A stretch of 64,000 nt of DNA. It comes from Rhodocytophaga aerolata. GTDB lineage: Bacteria; Bacteroidota; Bacteroidia; Cytophagales; 172606-1. Shown in pieces: positions 1-9,579 of the stretch. Position 1 is the stretch's first letter. Each line of letters opens with the position of its first letter. The notes under the pieces are model-generated. The model saw only the letters and a list, made by a program, of their open reading frames with translations, ran no database searches and was not told the origin of the DNA. Position numbers and translations under genes: made by a program. The stretch is from contig NZ_JAUKPO010000001.1 of NCBI RefSeq assembly GCF_030503435.1, positions 868,001 through 932,000 on the forward strand, read 5' to 3'.

Positions 1-1070
1 TACGTGATCCAATTGGTAGGAGAGCTGGGCGTATTAATGTACGGCCCTAATCTGGAACGGTTGGCTACTGCCGCCACAGCTCCATAAGGGGTTCCTACAT
101 AATTTCCATCGGCATCTTTCTGAGCCACGTTACTCACAATATCATCTGTTACATAATAAGGCAATCTGGGGTCATCTACACCCGGGGCTACTCTGTTTTC
201 CAGCAAATTGATAAATTCCTGAGCAACAGAAATATTATTCTGCCCGAATGTACCCTGCAAGAAACCAAACCAAGGCCCTGCCTGGTCATTAGTCGTACCA
301 AATACTATTTTGGCATCCTCTGCATTGCTGGTAAAAGTGCCCGCAGTAATTTGTGCCAGCGCATTGGTAGCTGACTGGGTAGCATCTATTTTACTCAAAT
401 GGTTATAATATCTGGCTTTTAAAGCTCTGGCCAGTTTTATCCATTTGGGTGCGGAAGTGGTTACCCATGCAGCTTCACTACTAGCCCGGTAAATCAGATC
501 ATTGGTGCTGGGTGAGGTGGTACTGGTGGTTTGCAAATCGGCTATGCCTTCATCCAATAATAGTTGTACCTGCTCATACACTTGTTCGCCACTATCGAAA
601 GTTGGCTGTGGGTATCTCTCCAGATCAAAAGCTGTACTATAGGGCACATCTCCCCAAAAGTCAACGGCATAGCCCAGCAGCATGGCCATCTGAATTTTGG
701 CTACACCCCGGTAGTGGGTAGCCCCGTTTTCATTGGCTTTCTGGATAATGGTATGCAGATCTTTCATGGCACCTGCATAAAATTTTTCATTCCAGGCTTC
801 ATCAAAGAAGCGGGGAAAGTAGCCATAGTCTGTAATGCTGCGCCAGTTGAGCAAAATGCCAGTCATTTGCTGTAGTAAGATGCTGGTTGTTTGAGCCGTA
901 TATTCTCCAATGGCCCAGGTCTGGTTTGCCTGAGCTACCGGCAAAAGGCCTCCTACAGCCGCATCGGTAGCATTGTTGGGATTAATGTTGGCTTCCTCCA
1001 GGTTGCAGGAATAAAATGTTAGCAGTACCAACACGAAAGAAGTCTTTATATAGCTAGGTAATCGGTTCAT
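1..1070 (-). CDS. SusD/RagB-like nutrient-binding lipoprotein, C-terminus beyond window
   Basis: Partial gene: the frame is open from an ATG at 1070 to the window edge, giving about 356 residues. The N-terminus has a lipoprotein signal ending in LLTFYSC, followed by NLEEANINPNNATDA, the typical start of SusD-like proteins of the second subfamily. A helical, TPR-like region follows (VAKIQMAMLLGYAVDFWGDVPY; WIKLARALKARYYNHL), which in this family packs onto the SusC barrel. Family role: surface lid that captures a glycan or peptide and hands it to SusC. It starts 29 bp after the stop of the upstream SusC gene, so the two form one operon. The substrate cannot be read from the sequence. Confidence 0.93.
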   Translation of the reverse strand, partial: MNRLPSYIKTSFVLVLLTFYSCNLEEANINPNNATDAAVGGLLPVAQANQTWAIGEYTAQTTSILLQQMTGILLNWRSITDYGYFPRFFDEAWNEKFYAGAMKDLHTIIQKANENGATHYRGVAKIQMAMLLGYAVDFWGDVPYSTAFDLERYPQPTFDSGEQVYEQVQLLLDEGIADLQTTSTTSPSTNDLIYRASSEAAWVTTSAPKWIKLARALKARYYNHLSKIDATQSATNALAQITAGTFTSNAEDAKIVFGTTNDQAGPWFGFLQGTFGQNNISVAQEFINLLENRVAPGVDDPRLPYYVTDDIVSNVAQKDADGNYVGTPYGAVAAVANRSRLGPYINTPSSPTNWIT

Positions 1071-1099
1071 TTGATCGGCTTTAAAAGATGGATGTATAA

Positions 1100-4000
1100 T
1101 TACAGCGTAACATTCAGGCTAATGCCATAACTTTTTGTGTTGGGTGTACCAAAAGCATCAATCCCTATGGCACTATTGGGGCTATTAGGTGAACTTACCG
1201 GCCCATACAGATTGGTTTCCGGATCAATACCTGTGTAATTGGTAATCAGAATCAGGTTTCTGCCATATACACTCAGATCCAGGTTGGTTAATTTAATTTT
1301 GCTGATCAAGGGCTTAGGGAATGTGTACGTGAGTGTGGCATCCCGTAACCTGAACCAGGAGCCGTCTTCAATCATCCGTTCTGCAATGTTTCTGTTACCG
1401 GCGTTCACCCCATAATACGAAGCCTGATTAAGTAAGGCAGGGGTGGTATTTACCTGTCCGTCGGATTCTCTGATACCTTTAAAAATAACCAGGTGGCCCC
1501 GGTCTTCGCTGTTTTTAGGGATGCCCTGTGCATTCATCCAGTTACCGGTAACATTGGCTACATCACCCCCCTTGCGGATATCCCACAAAAAGGATAAGGA
1601 CAGGCCGCTATAGGTAAAGGTATTTCGTATGCCCATTAGCCAGTCTGGCTGCGGATTACCTATTCTTTTCTCTGAGGTCGGGTTATCTGGCGTGGCTGGG
1701 TTTATCTGTGGATACCCGGCATCATTTAGTAAAAGCTGCCCTGCTTCATTACGCTTAAAGGCTGTACCGTAGAATACACCATAGGGTTCACCTTCTCTTA
1801 AGGTAGGCGCTAAATTTCCATACCCACCTAGCCTGATTTCGTCTACTGGCAAAGATTTTACGGTATTTCGGTTGCGGGTAAAATTGACCAGCGCATTCCA
1901 CTTGAATTTATTGATTTGAATGGGTGTACCAGTTAAAACCAGCTCAATCCCTTTATTTTCGATTACGCCGGAATTAATCCGTTGGTTAGTAAATCCGGTA
2001 GACCCTGGAATGACTACATTCACTATCTGATCAGCATTCAGGGAGCGGTACCAGGTGAAATCTATACCTACCCTGTTCTGAAGAAAATTCAACTCTGTAC
2101 CAAATTCAATGGTAGTATTTTTTTCAGGCTTTAATTCACTGTTGCCTGCATCATTACTTAGTTCTACACCTCCTAAACCTGCTACCGGAAACCGAAGAAT
2201 AGTGCCATACTCCGATGTTTCTACACTTCCTCCACGTTCATAATACGTCTGGGTAGCATAAATAGGCGCATCCCGTCCTACCTGTGCCCAGGAACCTTTC
2301 AGTTTACCAAAAGATAAAATATCATCCAGGCCTAGTAGTTCAGTAAATACAAAACCTAAACTGGTGGAACCATATAAGAAAGAGTTGTTCTTTTTGGGCA
2401 AAGTAGATGACCATTCGTTTCTGGCAGACAGCTCCAGAAAGAGGATTCCTTTCCACCCGGCATTAATTCTGGAAAAAGCGGCTACGGTTTTCTTGCGGAA
2501 TTCTTCCTGTATCGGATTTATACTTTCTGTGGCATTGCTGATATTATACAAACCCGGAATTTGCAGGTTGCTTCCGCTGATGTATTGCCTTTTGTTATTG
2601 GTATAAAAATGATTGTGGCCTACCATCCAGGAAAGGTCAAAATCATTAAACTGTTTGCTTGCCGTCAAGAAAAGATCAGAATTGATGGTAATGTCTGTAT
2701 AGGTATCTTCCAGTACCCGGCCAAACCGTCCGTCGCCGCCTGTAGTACCTCTGGCCCAAACCTGCGTACGCTTGTCACTGGAAAAATCTGAACCTAAGCG
2801 GTACATCACATTGAGCCAGGGAAGCACATCATAATTAGCCTGCATATAACCGATTAAGCGGTTTACATCATCTTTGAAGGGATTGTTGTTAATAGTCCAG
2901 TAGGGGTTATCGGGCGTTCCGGTATCAGGACTGTTGGGGTTGTAATTAAAACTTCTCTGGTGGCCGTTTGGCAGCACATATCCTTCCGCATTATTAAAAC
3001 TTCTGGGTGTGCGGATGGTGCCCTGAATGACATCGGCAAAATTATCGCCCCGGCCAAACCTAGTGCTTGCGCTGTTGGTATAAAAAGCAGAGCCAGTTAA
3101 ACGTATTTTATCGGTTAACGAAGATTCTGCAGTCAGTTTGAAAGATGTTCTGCGGTAATCGTTTTTTGGAATAATTCCGGACTGGTTCAGGTTGCCCACA
3201 GAAAAGTACACACTTCCATTTTTATTCCCACTCGATATACTCAGGTGATTATTGAAAGTCTGCCCGGTTTGAAAGAACAAATCCTGGTTATCAATATTAG
3301 GGACTCTGGCATCTGCAATGGCTCTGGGATCATTCATATCCACAATAAATCCTCTGGCATCTTTCGGGTTGTTAGGAGAACCATCATAGCGCAGGGTAGT
3401 TACCGGAGGCCCAAAATGGCTGAATGTTAAATCTCCAAAAACATCGTTATCGCCTTGTGCATATACTTCTTGTTGCGGAAAATAATTGATAATCCGGTCA
3501 ATGGAGGCAGTAGAGGAGAAATTTACTCTGGTATTCCGCCCTTCTGACCTGGAGCCTTTTTTAGTAGTGATTACCACTACCCCGCTTCCTGCCTGTATTC
3601 CATACAGAGCCGTCGCCGCCGGGCCTTTCAGCACCGTCATGGATTCTATGTCATCCGGATTAATATCGATGGCCCGGTTAGAAACGTCTACCCCTGACCC
3701 GGCAGCAGTTGAAGTCCGGAAACTATTATTGATGGGAATGCCATCTACCACAAATAAAGGTTGATTGTTGCCGCTGATAGAGGAATTACCCCGGATGGTG
3801 ATGGAAGAACCTGCCCCGGCTGCCCCTCCCTGCCTGACTACTTGCACCCCGGCTGCCTTAGAATTAAGGGCATCTACTAAATTAGGTTCACGTGCCTGTA
3901 TAATCTCTTTTGCCTGCACTTCCTGCACTGCATAGGCCAGTGCCTTTTTCTCCTGCGATATACCAAAAGCAGTTACCACTACCTCATCCAGATTTTGTAC

Positions 4001-4297
4001 ATCTTCGGCTAAACTTACATTAATAGTAGAAGAGGTACCTACTGGAATTTCCTGGGTAGTATAGCCAATAAAGCTAAAGACCAGAACTTCACCAGGAGAG
4101 GCTTGAATAGTGTAATTACCCTCAGGATCGGTTAACGTACCGCGGCTTGTTCCTTTAACTAATACGTTTACCCCTGGTATAGCTGTTTTTTCTGCCGCAG
4201 CGGTTACTTTCCCTGTAATATTTTGTTCTTGCGCAACCCCTTCAAAAGTGCTTATTGCACCTAGTATCAGCAAAATAATCTGTATTATTTTCTTCAT
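1100..4297 (-). CDS. SusC/RagA family TonB-linked outer membrane transporter
   Basis: 1065 residues, the usual length for SusC. Order seen: signal peptide (about 1-22), carboxypeptidase-regulatory-like beta-sandwich (about 25-105, ITGKVTAAAEKTAIPGVNVL), a TonB-box-like stretch DEVVVTAFG near 105, plug domain (about 115-235, with ATALYGIQAGSGVVVITTKK), then a long beta-barrel to the C-terminus. It should import a large ligand across the outer membrane with energy from TonB-ExbBD, together with the SusD protein encoded just downstream. No glycoside hydrolase, sigma or anti-sigma gene stands next to it inside the window; glyA is divergent on the other side. Substrate unknown. Confidence 0.95.
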   Translation of the reverse strand: MKKIIQIILLILGAISTFEGVAQEQNITGKVTAAAEKTAIPGVNVLVKGTSRGTLTDPEGNYTIQASPGEVLVFSFIGYTTQEIPVGTSSTINVSLAEDVQNLDEVVVTAFGISQEKKALAYAVQEVQAKEIIQAREPNLVDALNSKAAGVQVVRQGGAAGAGSSITIRGNSSISGNNQPLFVVDGIPINNSFRTSTAAGSGVDVSNRAIDINPDDIESMTVLKGPAATALYGIQAGSGVVVITTKKGSRSEGRNTRVNFSSTASIDRIINYFPQQEVYAQGDNDVFGDLTFSHFGPPVTTLRYDGSPNNPKDARGFIVDMNDPRAIADARVPNIDNQDLFFQTGQTFNNHLSISSGNKNGSVYFSVGNLNQSGIIPKNDYRRTSFKLTAESSLTDKIRLTGSAFYTNSASTRFGRGDNFADVIQGTIRTPRSFNNAEGYVLPNGHQRSFNYNPNSPDTGTPDNPYWTINNNPFKDDVNRLIGYMQANYDVLPWLNVMYRLGSDFSSDKRTQVWARGTTGGDGRFGRVLEDTYTDITINSDLFLTASKQFNDFDLSWMVGHNHFYTNNKRQYISGSNLQIPGLYNISNATESINPIQEEFRKKTVAAFSRINAGWKGILFLELSARNEWSSTLPKKNNSFLYGSTSLGFVFTELLGLDDILSFGKLKGSWAQVGRDAPIYATQTYYERGGSVETSEYGTILRFPVAGLGGVELSNDAGNSELKPEKNTTIEFGTELNFLQNRVGIDFTWYRSLNADQIVNVVIPGSTGFTNQRINSGVIENKGIELVLTGTPIQINKFKWNALVNFTRNRNTVKSLPVDEIRLGGYGNLAPTLREGEPYGVFYGTAFKRNEAGQLLLNDAGYPQINPATPDNPTSEKRIGNPQPDWLMGIRNTFTYSGLSLSFLWDIRKGGDVANVTGNWMNAQGIPKNSEDRGHLVIFKGIRESDGQVNTTPALLNQASYYGVNAGNRNIAERMIEDGSWFRLRDATLTYTFPKPLISKIKLTNLDLSVYGRNLILITNYTGIDPETNLYGPVSSPNSPNSAIGIDAFGTPNTKSYGISLNVTL

Positions 4298-4324
4298 ATA
4301 CTAAATATTATAGGTGATGAAAAT

Positions 4325-4332
4325 CAAATATA
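4325..4332 (-). promoter_or_regulatory. Candidate -7 element of the left susC promoter
   Basis: On the minus strand this reads TATATTTG, an exact match to the Bacteroidota -7 consensus TAnnTTTG, 28 bp upstream of the susC ATG. No convincing TTG -33 element is at the expected distance, so the call is tentative. Confidence 0.4.
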
Positions 4333-4499
4333 TAAACAGAATTTAATAATGGAAATAAATCAATGAATAATATTTTACACTGTTAATTATAACAAAATCA
4401 ATTTTTTACAACGTTGACAACACAAAAAATTCTCTTGATTTTACCCGAAATTCCATAGATTATTCAGAAATTTTACTACTGATCCGGAAACTCTTTTGG

Positions 4500-4531
4500 A
4501 TTGGCTTTAACAACCAATTAGGATATTTTTG
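4500..4531 (+). promoter_or_regulatory. Candidate glyA promoter
   Basis: ATTG at 4500-4503, a 20-bp spacer, then TATTTTTG at 4524-4531. This fits the Bacteroidota pattern of a TTG -33 element and TAnnTTTG -7 element. Transcription would begin near 4538, downstream of the longest possible glyA start at 4529, and so supports the ATG at 4610 with a leader of about 70 nt. Confidence 0.55.
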
Positions 4532-4609
4532 CGATTTGCAGCTAAATTCAGGAAGCCAGAAAGGTATATACAAAAAATACACTTATTTTTACGCAAACTT
4601 ACCAACCTC

Positions 4610-5902
4610 ATGAGTAACTCAACACTGGTATCGTTACAGGATACCCAAATTTTCGATTTAATCAATAAAGAAAAGCATCGCCAGGAAAGTGGTATTGAGC
4701 TGATTGCCTCCGAAAACTTTGTTTCTCCACAGGTAATGCAAGCCATGGGCACTGTACTTACCAACAAATATGCGGAAGGATTACCTGGCAAACGCTATTA
4801 TGGCGGATGCGAAATTGTAGATGAAATTGAACAACTCGCTATTGACCGGGCAAAAGAACTATTCGGCGCTAGCTGGGTAAACGTACAACCTCACTCAGGC
4901 GCACAGGCAAATGCAGCGGTATTTTTAGCCTGTTTAAACGCCGGAGATAAAATACTAGGTTTTGATCTTTCACATGGAGGACATTTAACACATGGGTCAG
5001 CGGTAAATTTTTCCGGCAAGCTATATTCACCGGTATTTTATGGAGTAGATAAAGAAACCGGATTGATTAACTGGGATAAAGTGGAGGCCACTGCCAAACA
5101 AGAACGGCCTAAGCTCATTATCTGCGGTGCTTCCGCCTACTCCCGTGATTGGGACTACCGGCGCCTGAGGGCTATTGCTGATGAGGTAGGTGCTTTGTTA
5201 ATGGCTGATATTGCTCACCCGGCAGGCTTAATTGCCAAAGGTTTGTTAAACGATCCGCTGGACCATTGCCATGTGGTTACAACCACAACACATAAGACCT
5301 TGCGTGGCCCTCGTGGCGGTATGATTATGCTGCGCCACGACTTTGAAAATCCGTTTGGGCAGCGCACCCCTAAAGGTGAGTTAAAAATGATGTCAGCTTT
5401 GCTGGATATGGGTGTATTCCCAGGTATACAAGGCGGCCCGCTGGAGCATGTAATTGCGGCTAAAGCAGTAGCTTATCATGAAGCTTTATCAGACGAATAT
5501 GCACAATATGTAGTGCAAGTACAAAAGAATGCGAAGGTGATGGCAAGTGCTTTTGTAGAAAAAGGCTACCAGATTATTTCTGGCGGCACTGATAATCACC
5601 TGATGCTGATAGACCTGCGCTCTAAAAACCTGACAGGTAAAATTGCTGAAAATACACTTATTAAAGCAGATATTACCATTAATAAGAATATGGTGCCTTT
5701 TGATGACAAATCTCCCTTTGTTACCTCCGGTATGCGGGTAGGTACTGCAGCGGTTACTACCAGAGGAATGAAAGAACAAGATATGCTACAGATTGTAGAC
5801 TATATAGATGCTGTGCTGATGAAACACGACAATGATTCGGCCATAGCCAGTATTAAACATGAGGTAAATACGTGGATGAAAAAATTCCCACTCTATTTAT
5901 AA
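4610..5902 (+). CDS. glyA: Serine hydroxymethyltransferase
   Basis: 430 residues. Converts serine and tetrahydrofolate to glycine and 5,10-methylene-tetrahydrofolate, the main cytosolic source of one-carbon units. Visible family motifs: [11 protein letters not shown] near the N-terminus, the [14 protein letters not shown] substrate loop, and the PLP-lysine motif [15 protein letters not shown] with the lysine at residue 229. The open frame runs upstream to 4529, but the 27 extra residues are basic and unlike the family, and the likely promoter overlaps them; the ATG at 4610 gives [18 protein letters not shown], which aligns with known N-termini. Single gene with its own promoter and terminator, divergent from susC. 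Confidence 0.97.
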   Translation: MSNSTLVSLQDTQIFDLINKEKHRQESGIELIASENFVSPQVMQAMGTVLTNKYAEGLPGKRYYGGCEIVDEIEQLAIDRAKELFGASWVNVQPHSGAQANAAVFLACLNAGDKILGFDLSHGGHLTHGSAVNFSGKLYSPVFYGVDKETGLINWDKVEATAKQERPKLIICGASAYSRDWDYRRLRAIADEVGALLMADIAHPAGLIAKGLLNDPLDHCHVVTTTTHKTLRGPRGGMIMLRHDFENPFGQRTPKGELKMMSALLDMGVFPGIQGGPLEHVIAAKAVAYHEALSDEYAQYVVQVQKNAKVMASAFVEKGYQIISGGTDNHLMLIDLRSKNLTGKIAENTLIKADITINKNMVPFDDKSPFVTSGMRVGTAAVTTRGMKEQDMLQIVDYIDAVLMKHDNDSAIASIKHEVNTWMKKFPLYL

Positions 5903-5926
5903 GCTATTTCCCTATGCTTTCTATAA

Positions 5927-5958
5927 CTGCCCGCCCACAAAGCGGGCAGTTTTGTTTT
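5927..5958 (+). terminator. Rho-independent terminator of glyA
   Basis: Perfect 8-bp GC-rich stem, CTGCCCGC (5927-5934) with GCGGGCAG (5942-5949), a 7-nt loop, and TTTTGTTTT after it. It lies 25 bp after the glyA stop. Confidence 0.9.
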
Positions 5959-6399
5959 CAGGCTACTTAAGTTAGTGCCTATCCTTGATACCTGCCAGTC
6001 TTTTGTTCAGTCAAACGTCTACCATCGTACAGAGTAGGACAAAATATATGCACGGGCTGTATTAAAGAGAAAAGGTAATTAATGTATATACATACTTTTA
6101 CTACTTTTTATACGTTCAGCTAATACGAATCCTAATCGAAATCAATCGTTTTTCCGTTAGTGTAATATTTATATAGAATATGTAACACATGATCGTTGCT
6201 TTTACTAGCAAAATCCTCTGTTACATTTATCTACATAAATCTTTGTGGAATCAGTATACGTAACAGGTACGAATAAATGATGTAAGAAAGCTTGGATTTA
6301 CTGCTATCCATAGTAATTTTATATTTTTATGCTACCTTTTTACAACTCACTAAAGTTTATTGGGTAATAAGTTTAATTTAAAAAGTATAGCCGTTGTAG
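5959..6399. other. Intergenic region without a visible gene
   Basis: About 440 bp, AT-rich, between the glyA terminator and the histidine kinase. I see no open frame with coding character, no tRNA-like fold and no known riboswitch. It probably holds the kinase promoter; no full TTG/TAnnTTTG pair could be placed with confidence. Confidence 0.5.
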
Positions 6400-8784
6400 A
6401 TGAGGTTAGAAAAAATCGTAAATATAATTTATTTAACAGGCGTCCTTGCCCTGATCAGTATAGGTATAGCTACCTATCATAACTTTCAGGCAGTTCTGGA
6501 GAGAAACAATTTACTTAGTCATTCACATGCCGTAATCCGGACAGCAGAGAAAATAGAAGCATTTATCAAAGAGGCAGAAACCAGCCACCGGGGGTATTTT
6601 CTTACCAGCGACAAAACATATTTAGCACCTTACCATACCAGTAAAGATTCTTTGCCGGTTTATCTTAAAAAACTTCAGCAATTTACTGCCGCTAATGCCT
6701 CTCAGCAGGCACGCCTGGAGAACCTGAGCCGCCGGACAGAAGATAAACTAGAGTTTTTGCAAGAATCCATCCTATTAAAAGATAGCCTGGCTTTAGCCTC
6801 CCAACTTCCGGTAAGCAGTATATTTCCCAAAGCAGGTAAAAAACTTATGGCCGATATCCGGGCAATTATTGCTTCTATTATAGCAGAAGAAAACCGCTCA
6901 CTCGCTTTGCGTACCACAGACCTGGATAATAGCATTAGCCTGACCAGGTTAATTATTTATCTTGTTATTCTGCTTACCGCCATTATTGCCTGTGTTTCAT
7001 TTATTGCCATGCGGAAACTCATCCGCAGTAAATCGAGCTACGAACAAAATTTGCACAACCTGAATAAGGAAGTGAACCGGTTTAATGAAGAGCTTAACAG
7101 TAGCAATGAAAAACTGCTCTCCACCAATGAGAAACTGGAAACAAGCAATGAACAATTGCAGGCCAACAACCGGTTGCTGCAACTATATGCCGACGAAATA
7201 AATGAGTTGTATAACCATGCACCCTGTGGGTATCATTCTACGAATGAAGCTGGGCTGATACTCAATATAAACGACACAGAACTTAAGTGGCTGGGTTATA
7301 CGCGGGATGAAGTAATTGGCAAACTGCACCTAACCGATATTATTTCATCAAATGGTGCAGAGGCTTTCAAGCGTACCTATGAGCAGTTTCTGGCACAAGG
7401 GTATATTAATAATCTGGAGTCGGAAATGATCCGGAAAGATGGCACCCGTTTTCCAATATTAGTCAATATAAACTACCTGAAAGATGGCAATGGCAAATTC
7501 CTTAAAACCCATGCGAACATCTTCGATATTACAGAACTGAAAAAGGTACAGCAGAAGCTCCAGGAAAATGAGTACCATTACCGGCTAATGGCCGATAATA
7601 TTACCGATATGATTTCAAGGCATTACCCGGATGGCACCTATTTTTATGTTTCCCCTTCATGCAAAAAGCTGCTAGGCTATACTCCAGAAGAACTGCAGGG
7701 AAGATCCTTATACGATCTTATTCACTTAGATGACCTGGAATCTGTGGTGCAATCTTATCTTTCGCTGACTGAGGTACCAGAGGTGCATACCTTTATTTAC
7801 CGTATCCGCCGCAAAGACCGGAAGTGTATCTGGTTTGAAACGATTAACCGGTATTTTAAAGATCCGGAAACAAACCAGATTCAGGAAGTATTATCTGTAT
7901 CCAGAGATGTAACCCAGCGGAAAGAAGTAGAAGAAAAACTGAAGGTAGCCAACCTGGAACTGGAACAGATAAAGCAAGACCTGGAATACCGTGTACAGGA
8001 GAGAACAACAGAATTGCACCATGCGCTGCAGGAGCTCCGCCTGCGTAACCATGAACTGGATAACTATGTGTACAAAGTTTCACACGATTTGCGGGCGCCA
8101 CTGGCTTCTATCTTAGGCTTGGTTAGTTTATCTAAACTGGATAATGATATTAGTACCATTAAGCATTACATTGCCCTGATCGAGAACCGGGTAAACAAAT
8201 CGGATGAGTTTATTAAGTCTGTAATGAACCACTCCCGGATTCTGAATGCCGAGCTGAATGTACAAAGTATAGATTTTGCAAAGCTGATTACTACCTCTAT
8301 TGATGAACTCCGCTATATGCCGGAAGTAGATCAGATAGACTTTTCTATTAATATCGAAAATCAGCAAACAGGTTTTTTTAACGATGAAGAGCGGCTTTCT
8401 ATCATATTCAAAAACTTTTTATCCAATGCCATAAAATACCGCAATCCACAGGCAGAAAAGAGTTTTGTACGGTTTACGATTACCCTTACCCCTCAGGAAG
8501 CTTTTATTCAGCTAGCCGACAACGGTGTAGGTATTGAATCTTCGTACCTGGATAAAATTTTCGATATGTTTTTCCGGGGTCCTATCCGCTCAGAAGGTTC
8601 TGGCCTGGGCTTATATATTGTGAAACAAACCTTAGACAGGCTTGGCGGTACAATAGATGTTAGCAGCCGGTTCAACAGAGGCACTACCTTCAAAATGGTA
8701 ATTCCGAATTTAAAAGACGAAGTGAAACTGGAAACCCCACACGAGGCGGACCAACCGGTAGCAGATAATTCTGCCAAGCTGTAA
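6400..8784 (+). CDS. Membrane histidine kinase with CHASE3 and two PAS domains
   Basis: 794 residues. Order: transmembrane helix (about 7-28), CHASE3-like extracytoplasmic helical bundle (about 35-175, with the typical ETSHRGYFLTSDKTYL), second transmembrane helix (about 181-203), coiled coil rich in N/E (about 210-265), PAS domain 1 (about 265-385), PAS domain 2 (about 390-515), linker coil, HisKA with VSHDLRAP (phospho-acceptor His562), and HATPase (KNFLSNAIKY N-box, ADNGVGIE, GSGLGLYIVKQ). A complete sensor kinase. CHASE3 is thought to sense an outside signal; the PAS domains may bind small ligands. No response regulator is next to it, so its partner is elsewhere. Confidence 0.95.
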   Translation: MRLEKIVNIIYLTGVLALISIGIATYHNFQAVLERNNLLSHSHAVIRTAEKIEAFIKEAETSHRGYFLTSDKTYLAPYHTSKDSLPVYLKKLQQFTAANASQQARLENLSRRTEDKLEFLQESILLKDSLALASQLPVSSIFPKAGKKLMADIRAIIASIIAEENRSLALRTTDLDNSISLTRLIIYLVILLTAIIACVSFIAMRKLIRSKSSYEQNLHNLNKEVNRFNEELNSSNEKLLSTNEKLETSNEQLQANNRLLQLYADEINELYNHAPCGYHSTNEAGLILNINDTELKWLGYTRDEVIGKLHLTDIISSNGAEAFKRTYEQFLAQGYINNLESEMIRKDGTRFPILVNINYLKDGNGKFLKTHANIFDITELKKVQQKLQENEYHYRLMADNITDMISRHYPDGTYFYVSPSCKKLLGYTPEELQGRSLYDLIHLDDLESVVQSYLSLTEVPEVHTFIYRIRRKDRKCIWFETINRYFKDPETNQIQEVLSVSRDVTQRKEVEEKLKVANLELEQIKQDLEYRVQERTTELHHALQELRLRNHELDNYVYKVSHDLRAPLASILGLVSLSKLDNDISTIKHYIALIENRVNKSDEFIKSVMNHSRILNAELNVQSIDFAKLITTSIDELRYMPEVDQIDFSINIENQQTGFFNDEERLSIIFKNFLSNAIKYRNPQAEKSFVRFTITLTPQEAFIQLADNGVGIESSYLDKIFDMFFRGPIRSEGSGLGLYIVKQTLDRLGGTIDVSSRFNRGTTFKMVIPNLKDEVKLETPHEADQPVADNSAKL

Positions 8785-8909
8785 CCTTAGAAATTAGGTG
8801 CCAAAAACAGCATACTATTTAACAAAACTAGTATCTTGAGCCCGAAACAAGTTAATGGGACATGTATCCCGGCAGCTGATAAAATCCGCTAACTTCTAAT
8901 TTCTATACC

Positions 8910-9425
8910 TTGACAGCCCTCCGACTGGAATTACTGGCTTTACCACATGCGCCAGCTATTCAGCTAATGGCTTCCGATCCGGAAGTAGCCGCTACTACCC
9001 GGGTGCCGCACCCGTATCCGGCAGGCGCAGCCAAAGCCTTTATTGAAATGAGTATACAGGAAGCCGCCGCCGGACGAATGTACAATAATGCCATTATAGC
9101 TGGAGACACCTTGGTGGGCGTAGCAGGCCTCATGCAGATTAAACCTGGTGATAAAGCGGAATTGGGCTACTGGATTGGTAAACCTTATTGGGGAAAAGGC
9201 TATGCCACCTTTGCTGTGCAAAACCTGTTGCCGTATGCTTTCATGCGGCTACATTTAAAAAAAGTGTATGCCCACGTACTGGATTATAATTTTGCTTCTC
9301 AGAAGGTATTGAAAAAAAACGGTTTTTTGTTTACCAGACAATTTATAGAATACGATGCTAAGTGGCGGAAAGATATCCTTCTGTATGAATATGAAATTAC
9401 CCGGGAGCATTGGCAGCAGAGATAA
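8910..9425 (+). CDS. GNAT acetyltransferase, RimJ/RimL type
   Basis: 171 residues. The RimJ/RimL-like pattern is clear: AELGYWIGKPYWGKGYATFA carries the acetyl-CoA pyrophosphate loop, followed by LKKVYAHVLDYNFASQKVLKKNGF. Proteins of this subfamily acetylate N-terminal amines of ribosomal or other proteins, or small amines; the substrate cannot be told here. No ATG is available: an in-frame stop at 8880-8882 precedes a TTG at 8910, and TTG gives TALRLELLALPHAPAIQLMA, which matches the family N-terminus. The use of TTG is therefore likely. It stands alone, with a strong terminator downstream. Confidence 0.88.
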   Translation: MTALRLELLALPHAPAIQLMASDPEVAATTRVPHPYPAGAAKAFIEMSIQEAAAGRMYNNAIIAGDTLVGVAGLMQIKPGDKAELGYWIGKPYWGKGYATFAVQNLLPYAFMRLHLKKVYAHVLDYNFASQKVLKKNGFLFTRQFIEYDAKWRKDILLYEYEITREHWQQR

Positions 9426-9458
9426 AAGCTACCACTCAAATAATCAGTGCATGTAGTA

Positions 9459-9507
9459 TGCCGAAATGTGAAGGGAAACGAATGACTTTTCCCTTCACAT
9501 TTCGGCA
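9459..9507. terminator. Bidirectional terminator between the GNAT and S9 peptidase genes
   Basis: Perfect 20-bp inverted repeat, arms 9459-9478 and 9488-9507, with a 9-nt loop, between two convergent genes. It lacks a long T-run but is placed as a shared terminator. Confidence 0.75.
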
Positions 9508-9579
9508 CTCCTTGTTTCTCTGGTCAATATTTATAACACTTTACAGCCCTTTCTTCTAGGAGATTTAGCGGTAATAGCC

